22,015 nt of DNA from JBKBII01 sp046299415 (GTDB lineage Bacteria > Pseudomonadota > Gammaproteobacteria > Ectothiorhodospirales > Ectothiorhodospiraceae). Position numbers and translations under genes: made by a program. This document shows, in pieces, positions 8,517 to 16,807 of the stretch. The notes beneath the pieces were generated by a model. That model searched no databases, was not told the DNA's origin, and was given only the letters and a program-made list of their open reading frames with translations. The stretch is from the NCBI GenBank assembly GCA_046299415.1, contig JBKBII010000018.1:1-22015 (forward strand), in the 5' to 3' direction. Positions within the stretch are counted from its first letter, which is position 1. Each line of letters begins with the position of its first letter.

Positions 8517-9119
8517 GGTCTCACTCGCTGCGCAACGTAAAGGCGCACGGCCACTCGCATCTTCCAAATCGATGTCGTCATCGCCACCGCGAACCGTAAG
8601 CCCTCGGTTTCAAAACCCAAGCGCTTCGGTTTCGGATAACACCAATCCCGGCCTGAACGCTTGCCTGAAGCGGTCCGGTATCGTCACTCATACCGAATCC
8701 GTAAGAAAACCGCGGCACGCAAGTGCTAAACAGCGCTTGCTCCTGCTGCGCCAAACAAACTGAAGAGCCACACAAAGGCTCAACCCTCCCTTCGCGGCCT
8801 TCTAAAGTCAGCTCGCATGAATGCATCACGCGGCGATATTTTTAACTTTCAACCGCGTGACATTTCTTACGTCGCCAACAAATTCATTAAAAAAAAACAT
8901 TAACGTCATCGATTTGCTATCTACTCAAGGGCCGCCGATAACTGTTCGCAAACTCACGACGCCGAACGGAACGATCAACGGCATATTTCGGCCTCGAAAA
9001 CAGCCGTGGCATGTCCAAGTGCCTCACCAGCAAAGGAGATGGCGCGAGCGAACGCGGTCCAGACCCCTAGCGTCTACAAGTCACCGATCACCAGCCATTG
9101 CCATCATGGAGAGGTCTAG
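8517..9119. other. Divergent promoter region between arsJ and the SpoIIE phosphatase gene
   Basis: No supported gene. The part from about 8830 to 8930 is markedly AT-rich, with nine A at 8889-8897 and an 8-bp inverted repeat (8826-8860). This is the expected place for promoters of both divergent genes; no convincing -35/-10 pair could be fixed by eye. A minus-strand frame at 8829-8578 has no recognisable family and in particular does not look like ArsR. Confidence 0.45.
8826..8860. repeat. 8-bp perfect inverted repeat, possible operator
   Basis: TCACGCGG (8826-8833) and CCGCGTGA (8853-8860) are exact reverse complements separated by 19 AT-rich bases. It sits in the divergent region, about 310 bp upstream of the arsJ start and 260 bp upstream of the phosphatase start. 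It could bind a dimeric regulator or form a hairpin. Confidence 0.5.
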
Positions 9120-10472
9120 ATGGACGCACGTCCCAGCTTCGTACAGCCAACCGATCACCCACAACACCCCGTGGCCAATACCGAAGCAAGCGCGCGCGAG
9201 CGTTCCATCCGGCGACGGGTGCGAACAGCGGCCGACCTTCTGATCCCCACGCCCTGCGTCACCCCCGACGAGACCAACGAACAGATCCGCCAGCGCTTTG
9301 CTGAACACCCGTCGGCGCAAAATCTGCCCGTCGTGCGTGACGGGCGTCCGATTGGCCTGGTCAACCGCGTGCAGTTTCACAACCTCATGGCAAAACCGTA
9401 TTTTCCCGAGCTTTTTGCACGCAAACCCTGCACGAGTTTCATGAACCCCTCGCCGATCGTGATCGAAATGTCATCACCCGTCGCCGAGGTCACTGCACGC
9501 ATCGTCGGCGGCGGCGAACAGGCCATGGCTGAAGGTTTCATTCTCACCGAAAACGGCCTCTATCGCGGCACCGGCCAAACGCTCAACCTGATCTCGAGCC
9601 TCCTGGATTTGCAAACCGAGCAAAATCACCTCGTCACCGAGTCGATCGAGTACGCGGCCCGTATTCAGCAATCGGTTCTCGCGCCATCACGCAACCGGCT
9701 CGACGCGCGATTCCCCGGCCATTACTGGCTGCTGTGGCGCCCACGAGACATTGTAGGCGGCGACATCTACTACGTATCGGAAGCCGACGATGGCATCCTG
9801 ATCGCCGTGTTCGACTGCACCGGTCACGGCGTCCCCGGTGCCTTCATGACCTTGATCGCGATTGCCGGCCTTGAAGCCGCGCTCGACCAGTTTGGCCCCA
9901 ATGATCCCGCAATCCTGATGGCCTCCGTTCACCGGCATATTCAGCGGGTCCTCGCTCAACGCACCGATAACGAACACGACACCGCCCTCGCCAACCGCTC
10001 CAACGACGGACTCGATGGCATCATTCTGCGCTGGCACGCGTCTGATCGACGAATCGTCTGGGCGAGTGCCGAACGACCTTTGTTCATCTTTCGCCCCGAC
10101 ACTTCGGCGTCATCCAATCCACCTCGCCCCGACGACGATGAAGCCAATCGTTTCGAAACCCTCACGCGTAAGGGTGATCGCCTGAGCGTCGGCTACGCCA
10201 GTACGCCTGACGATGCCTGCTGGACTCGGCAAGAGGAAACGTTGTCACCTGGCGACTGGTTTGTGCTCACCACCGACGGGCTCATCGATCAGATCGGCGG
10301 CGGTGAGCGACGCCAGTCTTTCAGCCGCCAGCGCCTTCTGGCAACGTTGAAGACACTTTTAAATCTTTCACCCACTGAAGCCCCAGCCTCCCTGGCTTCC
10401 GTGTTTGACGAATGGCGAGGCGACGAGCCCCCACGTGATGATCTGAGCCTCCTGGCGCTGCGCTGTCCCTGA
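9120..10472 (+). CDS. CBS-domain SpoIIE/PP2C-type Ser/Thr phosphatase
   Basis: Signalling phosphatase of 450 residues. The N-terminal half resembles a CBS pair (about 40-90 and 105-165, with NLPVVRDGRPIGLVNR at 68-83), usually a ligand-sensing module. A helix with SIEYAARIQQSVL (175-187) leads into the PP2C domain: WRPRDIVGGDIYY (206-218, metal D215), DCTGHGVPGAFMT (232-244, metal D232), TTDGL (384-388, D386) and RDDLSLL (439-445, D440). All metal ligands are present, so it should be active. Such enzymes dephosphorylate anti-sigma antagonists or SiaC-like proteins, but no kinase or antagonist gene is nearby. The start at 9120 has GGAGAGG five bases upstream. It is transcribed opposite to arsJ and GAPDH and separates them; a functional link to arsenic is unknown. 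Confidence 0.88.
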   Translation: MDARPSFVQPTDHPQHPVANTEASARERSIRRRVRTAADLLIPTPCVTPDETNEQIRQRFAEHPSAQNLPVVRDGRPIGLVNRVQFHNLMAKPYFPELFARKPCTSFMNPSPIVIEMSSPVAEVTARIVGGGEQAMAEGFILTENGLYRGTGQTLNLISSLLDLQTEQNHLVTESIEYAARIQQSVLAPSRNRLDARFPGHYWLLWRPRDIVGGDIYYVSEADDGILIAVFDCTGHGVPGAFMTLIAIAGLEAALDQFGPNDPAILMASVHRHIQRVLAQRTDNEHDTALANRSNDGLDGIILRWHASDRRIVWASAERPLFIFRPDTSASSNPPRPDDDEANRFETLTRKGDRLSVGYASTPDDACWTRQEETLSPGDWFVLTTDGLIDQIGGGERRQSFSRQRLLATLKTLLNLSPTEAPASLASVFDEWRGDEPPRDDLSLLALRCP

Positions 10473-11072
10473 GAACGCTAACCAAGACCGCTCCGCCTGA
10501 TCTTCGGTGGGAAATCGCCCACTCAATGTGCTCAAGTCCGGCGGCTCAGGCCCCTACTCGAAGCAATCGCTGTCATGCGTCACGATCCGACGCCTGCGGG
10601 GGCCTGTGATACCACCCCAGACTCTCACATCACGCCGATCTGCAAGAGTATTCACGTCACTCGACTGAACCCTCACACCGCATCGAGTCGTTGGAACCCA
10701 AGGGCACATCCCGATACCGCAGTCGCTCGAAGTGTTCATCTGGAGTTACCCAAGACCACGGACCTCAAGCACTCTGAAGCAAACGTTTTCGATGGTTCAC
10801 GCGCTCCGCCGACCATCGATCCGATCTAGCCGATGGGCGTCTGCGCCCAAGAATCTTACAAGCGCAACTGGGCCGCCCGAGCCTGGCCATCAAGTCGAGT
10901 GACCACCCGGCACTGCCGCCAATCGTCTGCGCAGCGTGTGCAAGCGGGTCCGGTGCCACAAGTGGGTAAAAAACGCCACAACACGGTCGCCACAGCTTCC
11001 AGAACGCATTACTCGCGCTGGCTTTTCCGCGAACAACTACAACAACGGTCGCGGCGTCTCACACCCCTTGAG
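10473..11072. other. Convergent gene-poor region between phosphatase and GAPDH genes
   Basis: No credible gene on either strand; the open frames have no ribosome sites and unlikely composition. A weak hairpin GTGGG-aaatcg-CCCAC (10507-10522) follows the phosphatase gene but lacks a T-run. It might contain decayed sequence. Confidence 0.4.
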
Positions 11073-12116
11073 CTAAGCCTCCACAACTTGTAAAACGAGT
11101 TCAGCCAGGCGATTCGCGTAGCCCCACTCATTGTCGTACCACGCCAGCACCTTGACCATAAGACCGTCTACGACCATCGTCGATTGCGCATCGACGATCG
11201 ACGATCGCGGATCCGTCTGAAAATCCGTCGACACCAGCTCGCGCGTTTCAAAACCGAGCAACCCCGCAAGCGGTCCCTCGCGGCTGGCAGCCTCGAGAGC
11301 CGCGTTCACTTCCTCGACCGAGGTCTCCCGACCCGCCTGAAAAGTGAAATCCGTAATCGACGCGTTCAACAACGGCACCCGCACAGCAAGACCGTTCAAT
11401 CGCCCGGACAATTCAGGAAAGATCTCGCTGATCGCCTTGGCCGAACCCGTCGTCGTTGGCGATAGGTTCAACCCCGCCGCTCGAGCGCGACGAAAGTTCT
11501 GATCGACGATATCGACGTTGGCCTGAGTATTGGTCATATCGTGCACCGTCAGGATCGTCCCGTGCTCGATTCCGAGGCGTGGATGCAGCACGGCGACCAA
11601 CGGTGCGAGACAGTTGGTCGTACAAGACGCAGCCGTCACGATGCGATGCGTCGCCGGATCAAAACGATCATGGTTGACGCCCACGACGACGTTGAGTACG
11701 CCTTCGCCCTTGACCGGCGCAGCAACGACAACCCGGCGCACGCCATGAGCGAAATACGCCTCGAGCTGCTCGGGTTTGCGAAACCGACCGGTCGCCTCGA
11801 TAACGACATCACAGTCGGACCAGTCCGTCGTGTCGATATCGGCGTTGCGCGAGCACGAGATTTGCGAGGCGCTGGATCCATTGCTGCCGAACTGGAGCGT
11901 CATGGTCACGGCATCCTGTGCCGCGACACGATCTTCTCCCCAGCGACGGTGGACCGAATCAAACACCAGAGCCTGCGCGCAAGCAAACGCGTCGCCGCCA
12001 ATTTCGTTGATGCGTACCAGCTCGTGACGGCCCTCGCACAAAGCACGCGAATCAGCCAACACGCGGGTCGCCAGCCGCCCGATCCGGCCAAATCCATTGA
12101 TTCCGATTCTCGCCAC
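11073..12116 (-). CDS. ArsJ-associated glyceraldehyde-3-phosphate dehydrogenase
   Basis: NAD-dependent GAPDH-fold enzyme of 347 residues: NAD motif INGFGRIGR (5-13), catalytic C165 in ASCTTNC (163-169), catalytic H192, and the C-terminal WYDNEWGYANR (326-336). Several features fit the ArsJ-partner subgroup, not the glycolytic enzyme: HDMTNTQ (192-198) where glycolytic forms have HAYTNDQ, VVVGVNHDRFDP, ILTVHDMTN, and TDPRSSIVDAQSTMV (301-315). In this subgroup the enzyme uses arsenate to form 1-arseno-3-phosphoglycerate for ArsJ. The GTG at 12116 is chosen because AGGAGG lies seven bases upstream; the frame is open to 12146 through sequence that does not align with GAPDH. It is on the same strand as arsJ but not adjacent. 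A second, housekeeping GAPDH gene is expected elsewhere. Confidence 0.93.
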   Translation of the reverse strand: MARIGINGFGRIGRLATRVLADSRALCEGRHELVRINEIGGDAFACAQALVFDSVHRRWGEDRVAAQDAVTMTLQFGSNGSSASQISCSRNADIDTTDWSDCDVVIEATGRFRKPEQLEAYFAHGVRRVVVAAPVKGEGVLNVVVGVNHDRFDPATHRIVTAASCTTNCLAPLVAVLHPRLGIEHGTILTVHDMTNTQANVDIVDQNFRRARAAGLNLSPTTTGSAKAISEIFPELSGRLNGLAVRVPLLNASITDFTFQAGRETSVEEVNAALEAASREGPLAGLLGFETRELVSTDFQTDPRSSIVDAQSTMVVDGLMVKVLAWYDNEWGYANRLAELVLQVVEA

Positions 12117-12123
12117 TGCCCGC

Positions 12124-12129
12124 CCTCCT
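12124..12129 (-). promoter_or_regulatory. Strong Shine-Dalgarno site fixing the GTG start of GAPDH
   Basis: On the minus strand AGGAGG is followed by seven bases and then GTG at 12116. It decides the start against the in-frame codons further upstream. Confidence 0.8.
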
Positions 12130-12154
12130 GACCTTGCACGCAACATTGATGTAT

Positions 12155-12172
12155 TTGAAGCCCAACATTCAA
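12155..12172. promoter_or_regulatory. Small inverted repeat in GAPDH promoter region
   Basis: TTGAA (12155-12159) and TTCAA (12168-12172) flank 8 bases, about 40-55 bases upstream of the GAPDH start. The position suits an operator for an ArsR-like repressor, but a 5-bp arm is short and could be chance. Confidence 0.25.
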
Positions 12173-12581
12173 TCGAAGGTACATTTCATTCTTACGACAC
12201 CGACCCGTCGGCCCTTTGTTCTCGACGCGGCGTTCGAGCCAAAGCTGCTGATCTTGCATGCGATCGTGCTTCGCTGCTCTGCCACTGCTCGTTGCCTAAC
12301 TCGGATCACGATCCTGGAGGTGAAGCTCATGCAACGTGCTGGTCGGGCAACTTCGCAACCGTCGACGCACCGGGATCTAACTGTCCTCAGATCGCCCCTT
12401 TCACCCTTATCGATAGAATGTGAGCGGTTCGGCGGTGATATCTTCGTCGCATCGTTGCAGCCCACGTTGTCGACCACTTCATTCTGCTGATCAAGCTCCT
12501 CGTCGCTCGAACGAACGCCAACCGGGGCCTATCCGTCTCAGCCCACGGTCTGGGGCTTTGATACACAACTCGAAGCCAACC

Positions 12582-12626
12582 GAGGGACCCGCTGCGGCAT
12601 GCACCGCATGCCGCAGCGGGTCCCTC
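12582..12626. repeat. Perfect 21-bp inverted repeat with 3-nt loop
   Basis: Left arm 12582-12602 begins GAGGGACCCGCTG; right arm 12606-12626 ends CAGCGGGTCCCTC; the loop is ACC (12603-12605). All 21 positions pair, with no mismatch, and the flanks do not extend it. There is no T-run on either side, so it is not a classical terminator. It lies about 130 bp upstream of gloB. It may be a REP-like unit, a processing or termination hairpin, or a DNA-level signal. Confidence 0.9.
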
Positions 12627-12758
12627 ACAGCACACAGCGCAACACGACGAACCGTCTGGAGCCCGCACGAGTCGCGAGCAAAACGACAGACGTCAAAAAC
12701 GAACCTAGAGTCGTAGATCTGGGGCGCAAACCCAAGACCCATATTCAAGGACAGTCTC

Positions 12759-13559
12759 ATGCCGTTGATCCATCGAATCACTGCCTTTGAAGACAACTAC
12801 ATCTGGCTGATCGTCGACCCAGCGAAGCGCCAGGCCGTCGTTGTCGATCCGGGCGATGCCGGACCGGTACAAACGATCCTGAACGCTGAACGTCTGACAC
12901 TCGACACCATCCTCGTCACACACAAACACGCCGACCATGTCGGCGGGATACCCGCGCTCCTCGAATCGTCACCGCGGGCCCGCGTCTATGGTCCCGCCGA
13001 CGAGACGATTCCCGGGCGTAGCCACCGTGTGCGAGAGGGCGACCTAATCGAGTTATCCTCGGTTGATATGATTCTTGAAGTGATCGACGTTCGCGGGCAC
13101 ACCGAAGGCCATGTCGCGTATTACGCAGCAGCCCGCGCCGGAAGCCCACCGCTGGTGTTCTGCGGAGACGCATTATTTGCCGGCGGCTGTGGCCGTGTCT
13201 TCACGGGTAACTACCGCGCCCAAGCCGAGTCCCTGATGAAACTCGCCGCCCTACCGCCCGAAACGAGGGTTTACTGCGCGCACGAATACACCGCCGACAA
13301 CCTCGGTTTCGCTGCATGGGTCGAACCCGACAACCCTGCGCTGCACAAACGCATCGCCGCAGTGAATGACGCACGGGCACGCGGAGAGGCCACCGTACCC
13401 TCAACCATCGCCGACGAGCTTGCGACGAACCCGTTCTTGCGTCTTGCCGAACCCGCGGTCCTCGACTCAATCGACCGCTGGTCGGGTCAGCGCCCCGTTC
13501 ACGCAACCGACGCCTTCGCCGCGCTACGTCGCTGGAAAGACGAGGACTACGACCGATGA
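12759..13559 (+). CDS. gloB: GloB, hydroxyacylglutathione hydrolase (glyoxalase II)
   Basis: Hydrolyses S-D-lactoylglutathione to D-lactate and glutathione, the last step of methylglyoxal detoxification. It has 266 residues, close to the family norm. The binuclear metal site is complete: THKHADH (54-60; K56 is not a ligand), GHTEGH (113-118), GDALFAGGCGR (136-146, bridging D137) and CAHEYT (173-178, H175). The C-terminal glyoxalase II domain with NPFLR (224-228) follows. The start at 12759 has AAGGA seven bases upstream. The stop overlaps the next ATG (ATGA), so it is coupled to the dihydroorotase gene, an uncommon pairing that probably reflects shared transcription and not a shared pathway. 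Confidence 0.95.
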   Translation: MPLIHRITAFEDNYIWLIVDPAKRQAVVVDPGDAGPVQTILNAERLTLDTILVTHKHADHVGGIPALLESSPRARVYGPADETIPGRSHRVREGDLIELSSVDMILEVIDVRGHTEGHVAYYAAARAGSPPLVFCGDALFAGGCGRVFTGNYRAQAESLMKLAALPPETRVYCAHEYTADNLGFAAWVEPDNPALHKRIAAVNDARARGEATVPSTIADELATNPFLRLAEPAVLDSIDRWSGQRPVHATDAFAALRRWKDEDYDR

Positions 13560-14914
13560 ATCAGACCCTACTCAAGAACGCCCGTATCGTTACCGACGGC
13601 CAGATCAAAGAAGGTGACCTGCGCATCGTCGGCGAACGAATCGACGCGATCGCAACCGACTGCGCCGCAACGCCAGGCGAAACTGTCATCGACGTCGCCG
13701 GTCGCTACGTCCTCCCGGGCATGATCGATTCCCAGGTGCACTTTCGCGAGCCAGGCCTGACCCACAAAGGCGATATCGCCAGCGAATCACGCGCTGCTCT
13801 CGCCGGCGGCATCACCAGCTTTTTCGAAATGCCGAATACGCGTCCGGCCACTGTCGATCTCGAGGCATTGGAGGCCAAGTTTCAACTGGCCAACGGCCGC
13901 GCTTATGGCAATTTCGCCTTTTACCTTGGCGCCACAAACGACAACCTCGCCCAGATCCAGCGTCTCGATCCCAACGTCACCTGCGGCATCAAGGTCTTCA
14001 TGGGTGCTTCGACCGGCAACATGCTGGTCGATAACCCCGATGTCCTCGACGGTATCTTCCGAGACGCCCGCACGACCGTCGTCACACACTGCGAAGACAC
14101 ACCGACCATCCTCGCGAACGAAGCCGATGCTCGCCAACGCTTCGGCGAGAACATACCGATTGAGGAGCACCCTTTGATTCGGTCGGTCGAAGCCTGCTGG
14201 AAATCGTCGTCTTTTGCGGCTGAGCTCGCCACGAAGCATGGCACCGACCTGCACATCCTACATCTGACCACGGCGAAAGAAATGGCGCTGTTTACGCCCG
14301 GCCCTCTCGCCGGCAAGCGCCTGACCGCAGAAGCCTGCGTTCATCATCTATGGTTCAGCGCCTCGGACTACCCCCGCAAAGGGGCTTTGATCAAATGCAA
14401 CCCGGCCATCAAGTTCGATGCTGACCGCGCGGCGCTTCGCAGCGCATTGGCTGAAGACCGCATCGACCTTATTGCCACCGACCACGCTCCTCACACCTGG
14501 GATGAGAAACACGCCGAGCACTACGCCCAGCAGCCGGCGGGTCTGCCGCTTGTCCAGCATGCACTGCCGATGGCACTCGAGCTCGTTCGCGACGGCGTCC
14601 TCAGCCTCGAGCGCGTGGTACACAAGATCGCACACGCTCCCGCCGAACGCTTCGGCATCGTCGATCGCGGCCACCTTCGGGAGGGCTATCATGCCGACCT
14701 CGTAGTGGTCGATCTCGACTCGCCGTACACCGTTCTACGGGATGGCATCCTCTATAAATGCGGCTGGAGTCCGATGGAAGGCGAACGGCTGCATGCACGC
14801 GTACTTTCGACTTTCGTCAACGGCACTTGTGCCTACCGATGGGATGGTGAAACGCATGCCTTCCCGGCCGCGCCTTCAGGTCAGCGCCTGACGTTCAACA
14901 AGACCAGTACCTGA
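13556..14914 (+). CDS. pyrC: Dihydroorotase (PyrC, amidohydrolase family)
   Basis: Cyclises N-carbamoyl-aspartate to dihydroorotate in pyrimidine synthesis. It has 452 residues, of the longer DHOase class related to allantoinase and hydantoinase. Visible motifs: IDSQVHFREPG (57-67), carboxylated-lysine site GIKVFMGASTGN (144-155, K146), THCED (177-181, H178), HLTT (236-239, H236) and ATDHAPH (307-313, D309). In the first motif the first His of the usual HxH metal pair is Gln (Q60); a QVHFREPG version is known in a subset of bacterial enzymes annotated as dihydroorotase. ATGA overlap with gloB fixes the start. Another cyclic amidohydrolase activity cannot be fully excluded. Confidence 0.9.
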   Translation: MNQTLLKNARIVTDGQIKEGDLRIVGERIDAIATDCAATPGETVIDVAGRYVLPGMIDSQVHFREPGLTHKGDIASESRAALAGGITSFFEMPNTRPATVDLEALEAKFQLANGRAYGNFAFYLGATNDNLAQIQRLDPNVTCGIKVFMGASTGNMLVDNPDVLDGIFRDARTTVVTHCEDTPTILANEADARQRFGENIPIEEHPLIRSVEACWKSSSFAAELATKHGTDLHILHLTTAKEMALFTPGPLAGKRLTAEACVHHLWFSASDYPRKGALIKCNPAIKFDADRAALRSALAEDRIDLIATDHAPHTWDEKHAEHYAQQPAGLPLVQHALPMALELVRDGVLSLERVVHKIAHAPAERFGIVDRGHLREGYHADLVVVDLDSPYTVLRDGILYKCGWSPMEGERLHARVLSTFVNGTCAYRWDGETHAFPAAPSGQRLTFNKTST

Positions 14915-15219
14915 TCAATAAGGGCAACAGCGACGATCACCGCTTGCACGATCATCAGACCAAACCGCCCAGCGCACGACTGCGGTTTAACCATTGAGTC
15001 GCTCATTCGACATCCCCACACTGCGAGCGATCGAATCCGAGCCCAATGATCGTCAACGGCCACACGCAGCCCCAAGCGCATTCTCAAACAGCCCCAACCA
15101 AGGAAGACGCCGAGCGGTCACCCGCATGGGACGCATAGCGCTGCATCGCACACGGCCTTCTCCAAAGCTCGTCGGCGGCGCGTCATCGAAATATCAAGTG
15201 CTCAAGTCATCCTGAAAAG
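14915..15219. other. Intergenic region after pyrC
   Basis: No gene supported. It contains the AAACCGC/GCGGTTT hairpin. A minus-strand frame (15087-14881) has a hydrophobic stretch but overlaps the pyrC end and has no ribosome site. Confidence 0.4.
14962..14988. terminator. Possible bidirectional terminator hairpin after pyrC
   Basis: AAACCGC (14962-14968) and GCGGTTT (14982-14988) form a perfect 7-bp stem with a 13-nt loop, 50 bases after the pyrC stop. The T residues belong to the stem and are only three long, so termination strength is doubtful. Confidence 0.35.
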
Positions 15220-16425
15220 ATGAAGAACCCGCGCGACACTGACGGCCTTGGCCTTCGATCACCTTATGATCCTCAGCAGGAATCCATAACGCCTGTCGGG
15301 GCAGCGCTGATCGGACAACGGTGCCCAGACCCCCTGCTCGATGCTCGGTCGACGGATACGATCCATGTGAGTCTCTACGAGTCATTGCTCGGGCGGCCCT
15401 TCTGGCTACACGTCGCCGCCGTTGACCCCGAGCCATCGTTGACTCGTATTCCACCATCAGAGCCGCTATCGGCAACCTCACACCCGATCCCCATCGTCTA
15501 CGTCAATGCGTTCACGGACGAGGACAGGCGTCGCGAGCGAACACCGCCGGAGGACCTCAAGGGCACAGAAGACCGCCAGCGAGCATCAACTGGCGACGGA
15601 GATCATCAACGGTCAATTACGCTCGACCTCAAACCATTGGCGAGACTGCGAGCAGACGCCGGCGCCAACTCCAACGAATCATTGTGGTTACTGGTTGACG
15701 AACGCGGATTGTTCTGCGCCGGTTTTCGTGCCAGGCACGACCACGCGGCGGCTACGAAGGATTCGGCAAGGGCGGCCTCTGCAACAGCGCGTGATAACGC
15801 TTTGCAAAGCATTCTCGCGATGCAGCCGTCGCGCGCTGCGCCACTGCTCCTGAGGCCACAAGTCCTTGACGACGCCACATGCGAGCAGTTGATTGAGACG
15901 CTTGAAGCGTCGTGGCATCGCTCGGGACAACGAATGGATGGCAGCACTTCGTTGCAAACCCTACCCACGTTCAAGTGGCGCCGTGACCACTCACTTTCAC
16001 CCGGTGAACTGCACGACAAGATCAACCGCAGGCTCGCGGAACGCGTCCTGCCTGCCATCGAACAGGCCTTCGCGTTTCGCGTCAGCTCACACGAAGGCTT
16101 CAAGATCGTGGCCTACGACGCACCGGCGCAAACCGCTAAATTGACGGCCACCGAGGGGCAAGATACAGGCGTCCCTTTCCCAGCCGCCGGACATTTCGCC
16201 CGTCACCGCGATAACCGAGCGGCCGGCACCCAGCATCGCCAATTTGCCCTATCACTCGGACTCAACGATCGTTACCATGGGGGCCGGCTCGTCTTTCCAG
16301 AATTCAACGACGACGGCCTCTCTCTGACCACTGGTGAAGCGGTCGTCTTTTCTGCCAGCCTGTTACACGCTGTGGAACCGGTGACCCTGGGAACACGTTA
16401 CGCGCTGATCACGTTCCTCTGGTAG
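15220..16425 (+). CDS. 2OG-Fe(II) dioxygenase (prolyl 4-hydroxylase type) with degenerate peroxiredoxin-like N-domain
   Basis: The C-terminal half is a prolyl-hydroxylase-type 2-oxoglutarate/Fe(II) oxygenase: GHFARHRDN (324-332, iron ligands H329 and D331), LSLGLNDRYHGGRLVFPEF (344-362), distal iron ligand H383 in SLLHAVEPV, and R393 for 2-oxoglutarate. All cofactor residues are present, so it should hydroxylate a substrate, which is unknown. The N-terminal 200 residues recall a thioredoxin/AhpC fold (IGQRCPDPLLDA 31-42, GRPFWLHV 58-65, then LWLLVDERGLFCAGF 155-169), but no cysteine occupies the peroxidatic position, so it would be a non-catalytic module. A charged low-complexity stretch (100-130) interrupts it. 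Start ATG at 15220 has only GAAAAG upstream. The oxygenase assignment is firm; the N-domain assignment is inference. Confidence 0.83.
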   Translation: MKNPRDTDGLGLRSPYDPQQESITPVGAALIGQRCPDPLLDARSTDTIHVSLYESLLGRPFWLHVAAVDPEPSLTRIPPSEPLSATSHPIPIVYVNAFTDEDRRRERTPPEDLKGTEDRQRASTGDGDHQRSITLDLKPLARLRADAGANSNESLWLLVDERGLFCAGFRARHDHAAATKDSARAASATARDNALQSILAMQPSRAAPLLLRPQVLDDATCEQLIETLEASWHRSGQRMDGSTSLQTLPTFKWRRDHSLSPGELHDKINRRLAERVLPAIEQAFAFRVSSHEGFKIVAYDAPAQTAKLTATEGQDTGVPFPAAGHFARHRDNRAAGTQHRQFALSLGLNDRYHGGRLVFPEFNDDGLSLTTGEAVVFSASLLHAVEPVTLGTRYALITFLW

Positions 16426-16782
16426 CGCGAAAGCGTTCGCCGCAAAAGCGGTACACGCGGCATCAGCCTGACACTGCGCGATCGAACGCATCCGATCGGC
16501 ACAGCGCCCCGGGTGCAATGAAGCGGCTCCCCGCGTTCGCCATCACCGCATTCCGAGGGAAAAGAAATCGTCCCCTGACCAGCCTGAGGCGGCCCCACCA
16601 AAAACACCCATCCCGGCGTGCCCATTGCAAATCGGGCGATTCCAATCTTACGATCGTGACGTAGCGAACCTCAGGCTTTAACCGTATGACGCGAGCGTGG
16701 CCCGGCAGGTCCTAACCCGACCACACTCGCCCTAAATCAGCGTAGGCTGAGCCTGCCAGGCCGGTTGATCTCAGTTCGGAAC
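16426..16782. other. Convergent intergenic region
   Basis: No gene, tRNA or clear repeat found between the dioxygenase and the convergent hydrolase gene. It ends at the hairpin annotated next. Confidence 0.45.
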
Positions 16783-16807
16783 GACCCGGTACAGCTCGTA
16801 CCGGGTC
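16783..16807 (-). terminator. 10-bp perfect hairpin overlapping the hydrolase stop codon
   Basis: GACCCGGTAC (16783-16792) and GTACCGGGTC (16798-16807) pair perfectly around a 5-nt loop. On the minus strand the stem begins inside the hydrolase TGA stop (16808-16806). No T-run follows, so it may act as a Rho-assisted end or a 3' mRNA-stabilising structure. Confidence 0.5.

Larger units (their letters stand above)
12117..12758. other. Largest gene-poor region, upstream of GAPDH and gloB
   Basis: 642 bp between divergent genes. A plus-strand frame from about 12134 to 12490 has an internal ATG at 12330 preceded by GGAGGTG, but the 53-residue product is unrecognised and Ser/Thr/Pro-rich, so I do not call it. 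The region contains the 21-bp inverted repeat (12582-12626) and a small TTGAA/TTCAA repeat near the GAPDH start. Confidence 0.45.

Noticed and set aside
8578..8829. ArsR-like regulator upstream of arsJ
   Set aside because: The frame has no winged-helix or metal-binding cysteine pattern of ArsR and no ribosome site.
9039..9119. 26-residue leader peptide ending next to the phosphatase ATG
   Set aside because: The AAGGAG directly abuts the ATG with no spacing, and the His/Ser-rich peptide has no attenuator structure around it.
10554..10739. Small minus-strand gene after the phosphatase gene
   Set aside because: Arg/Cys-rich, no ribosome site and no recognisable motif; most likely a chance frame.
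12330..12490. 53-codon gene with GGAGGTG ribosome site
   Set aside because: A good ribosome site, but the product is Ser/Thr/Pro-rich, resembles no family, and lies in a region with no coding signal.
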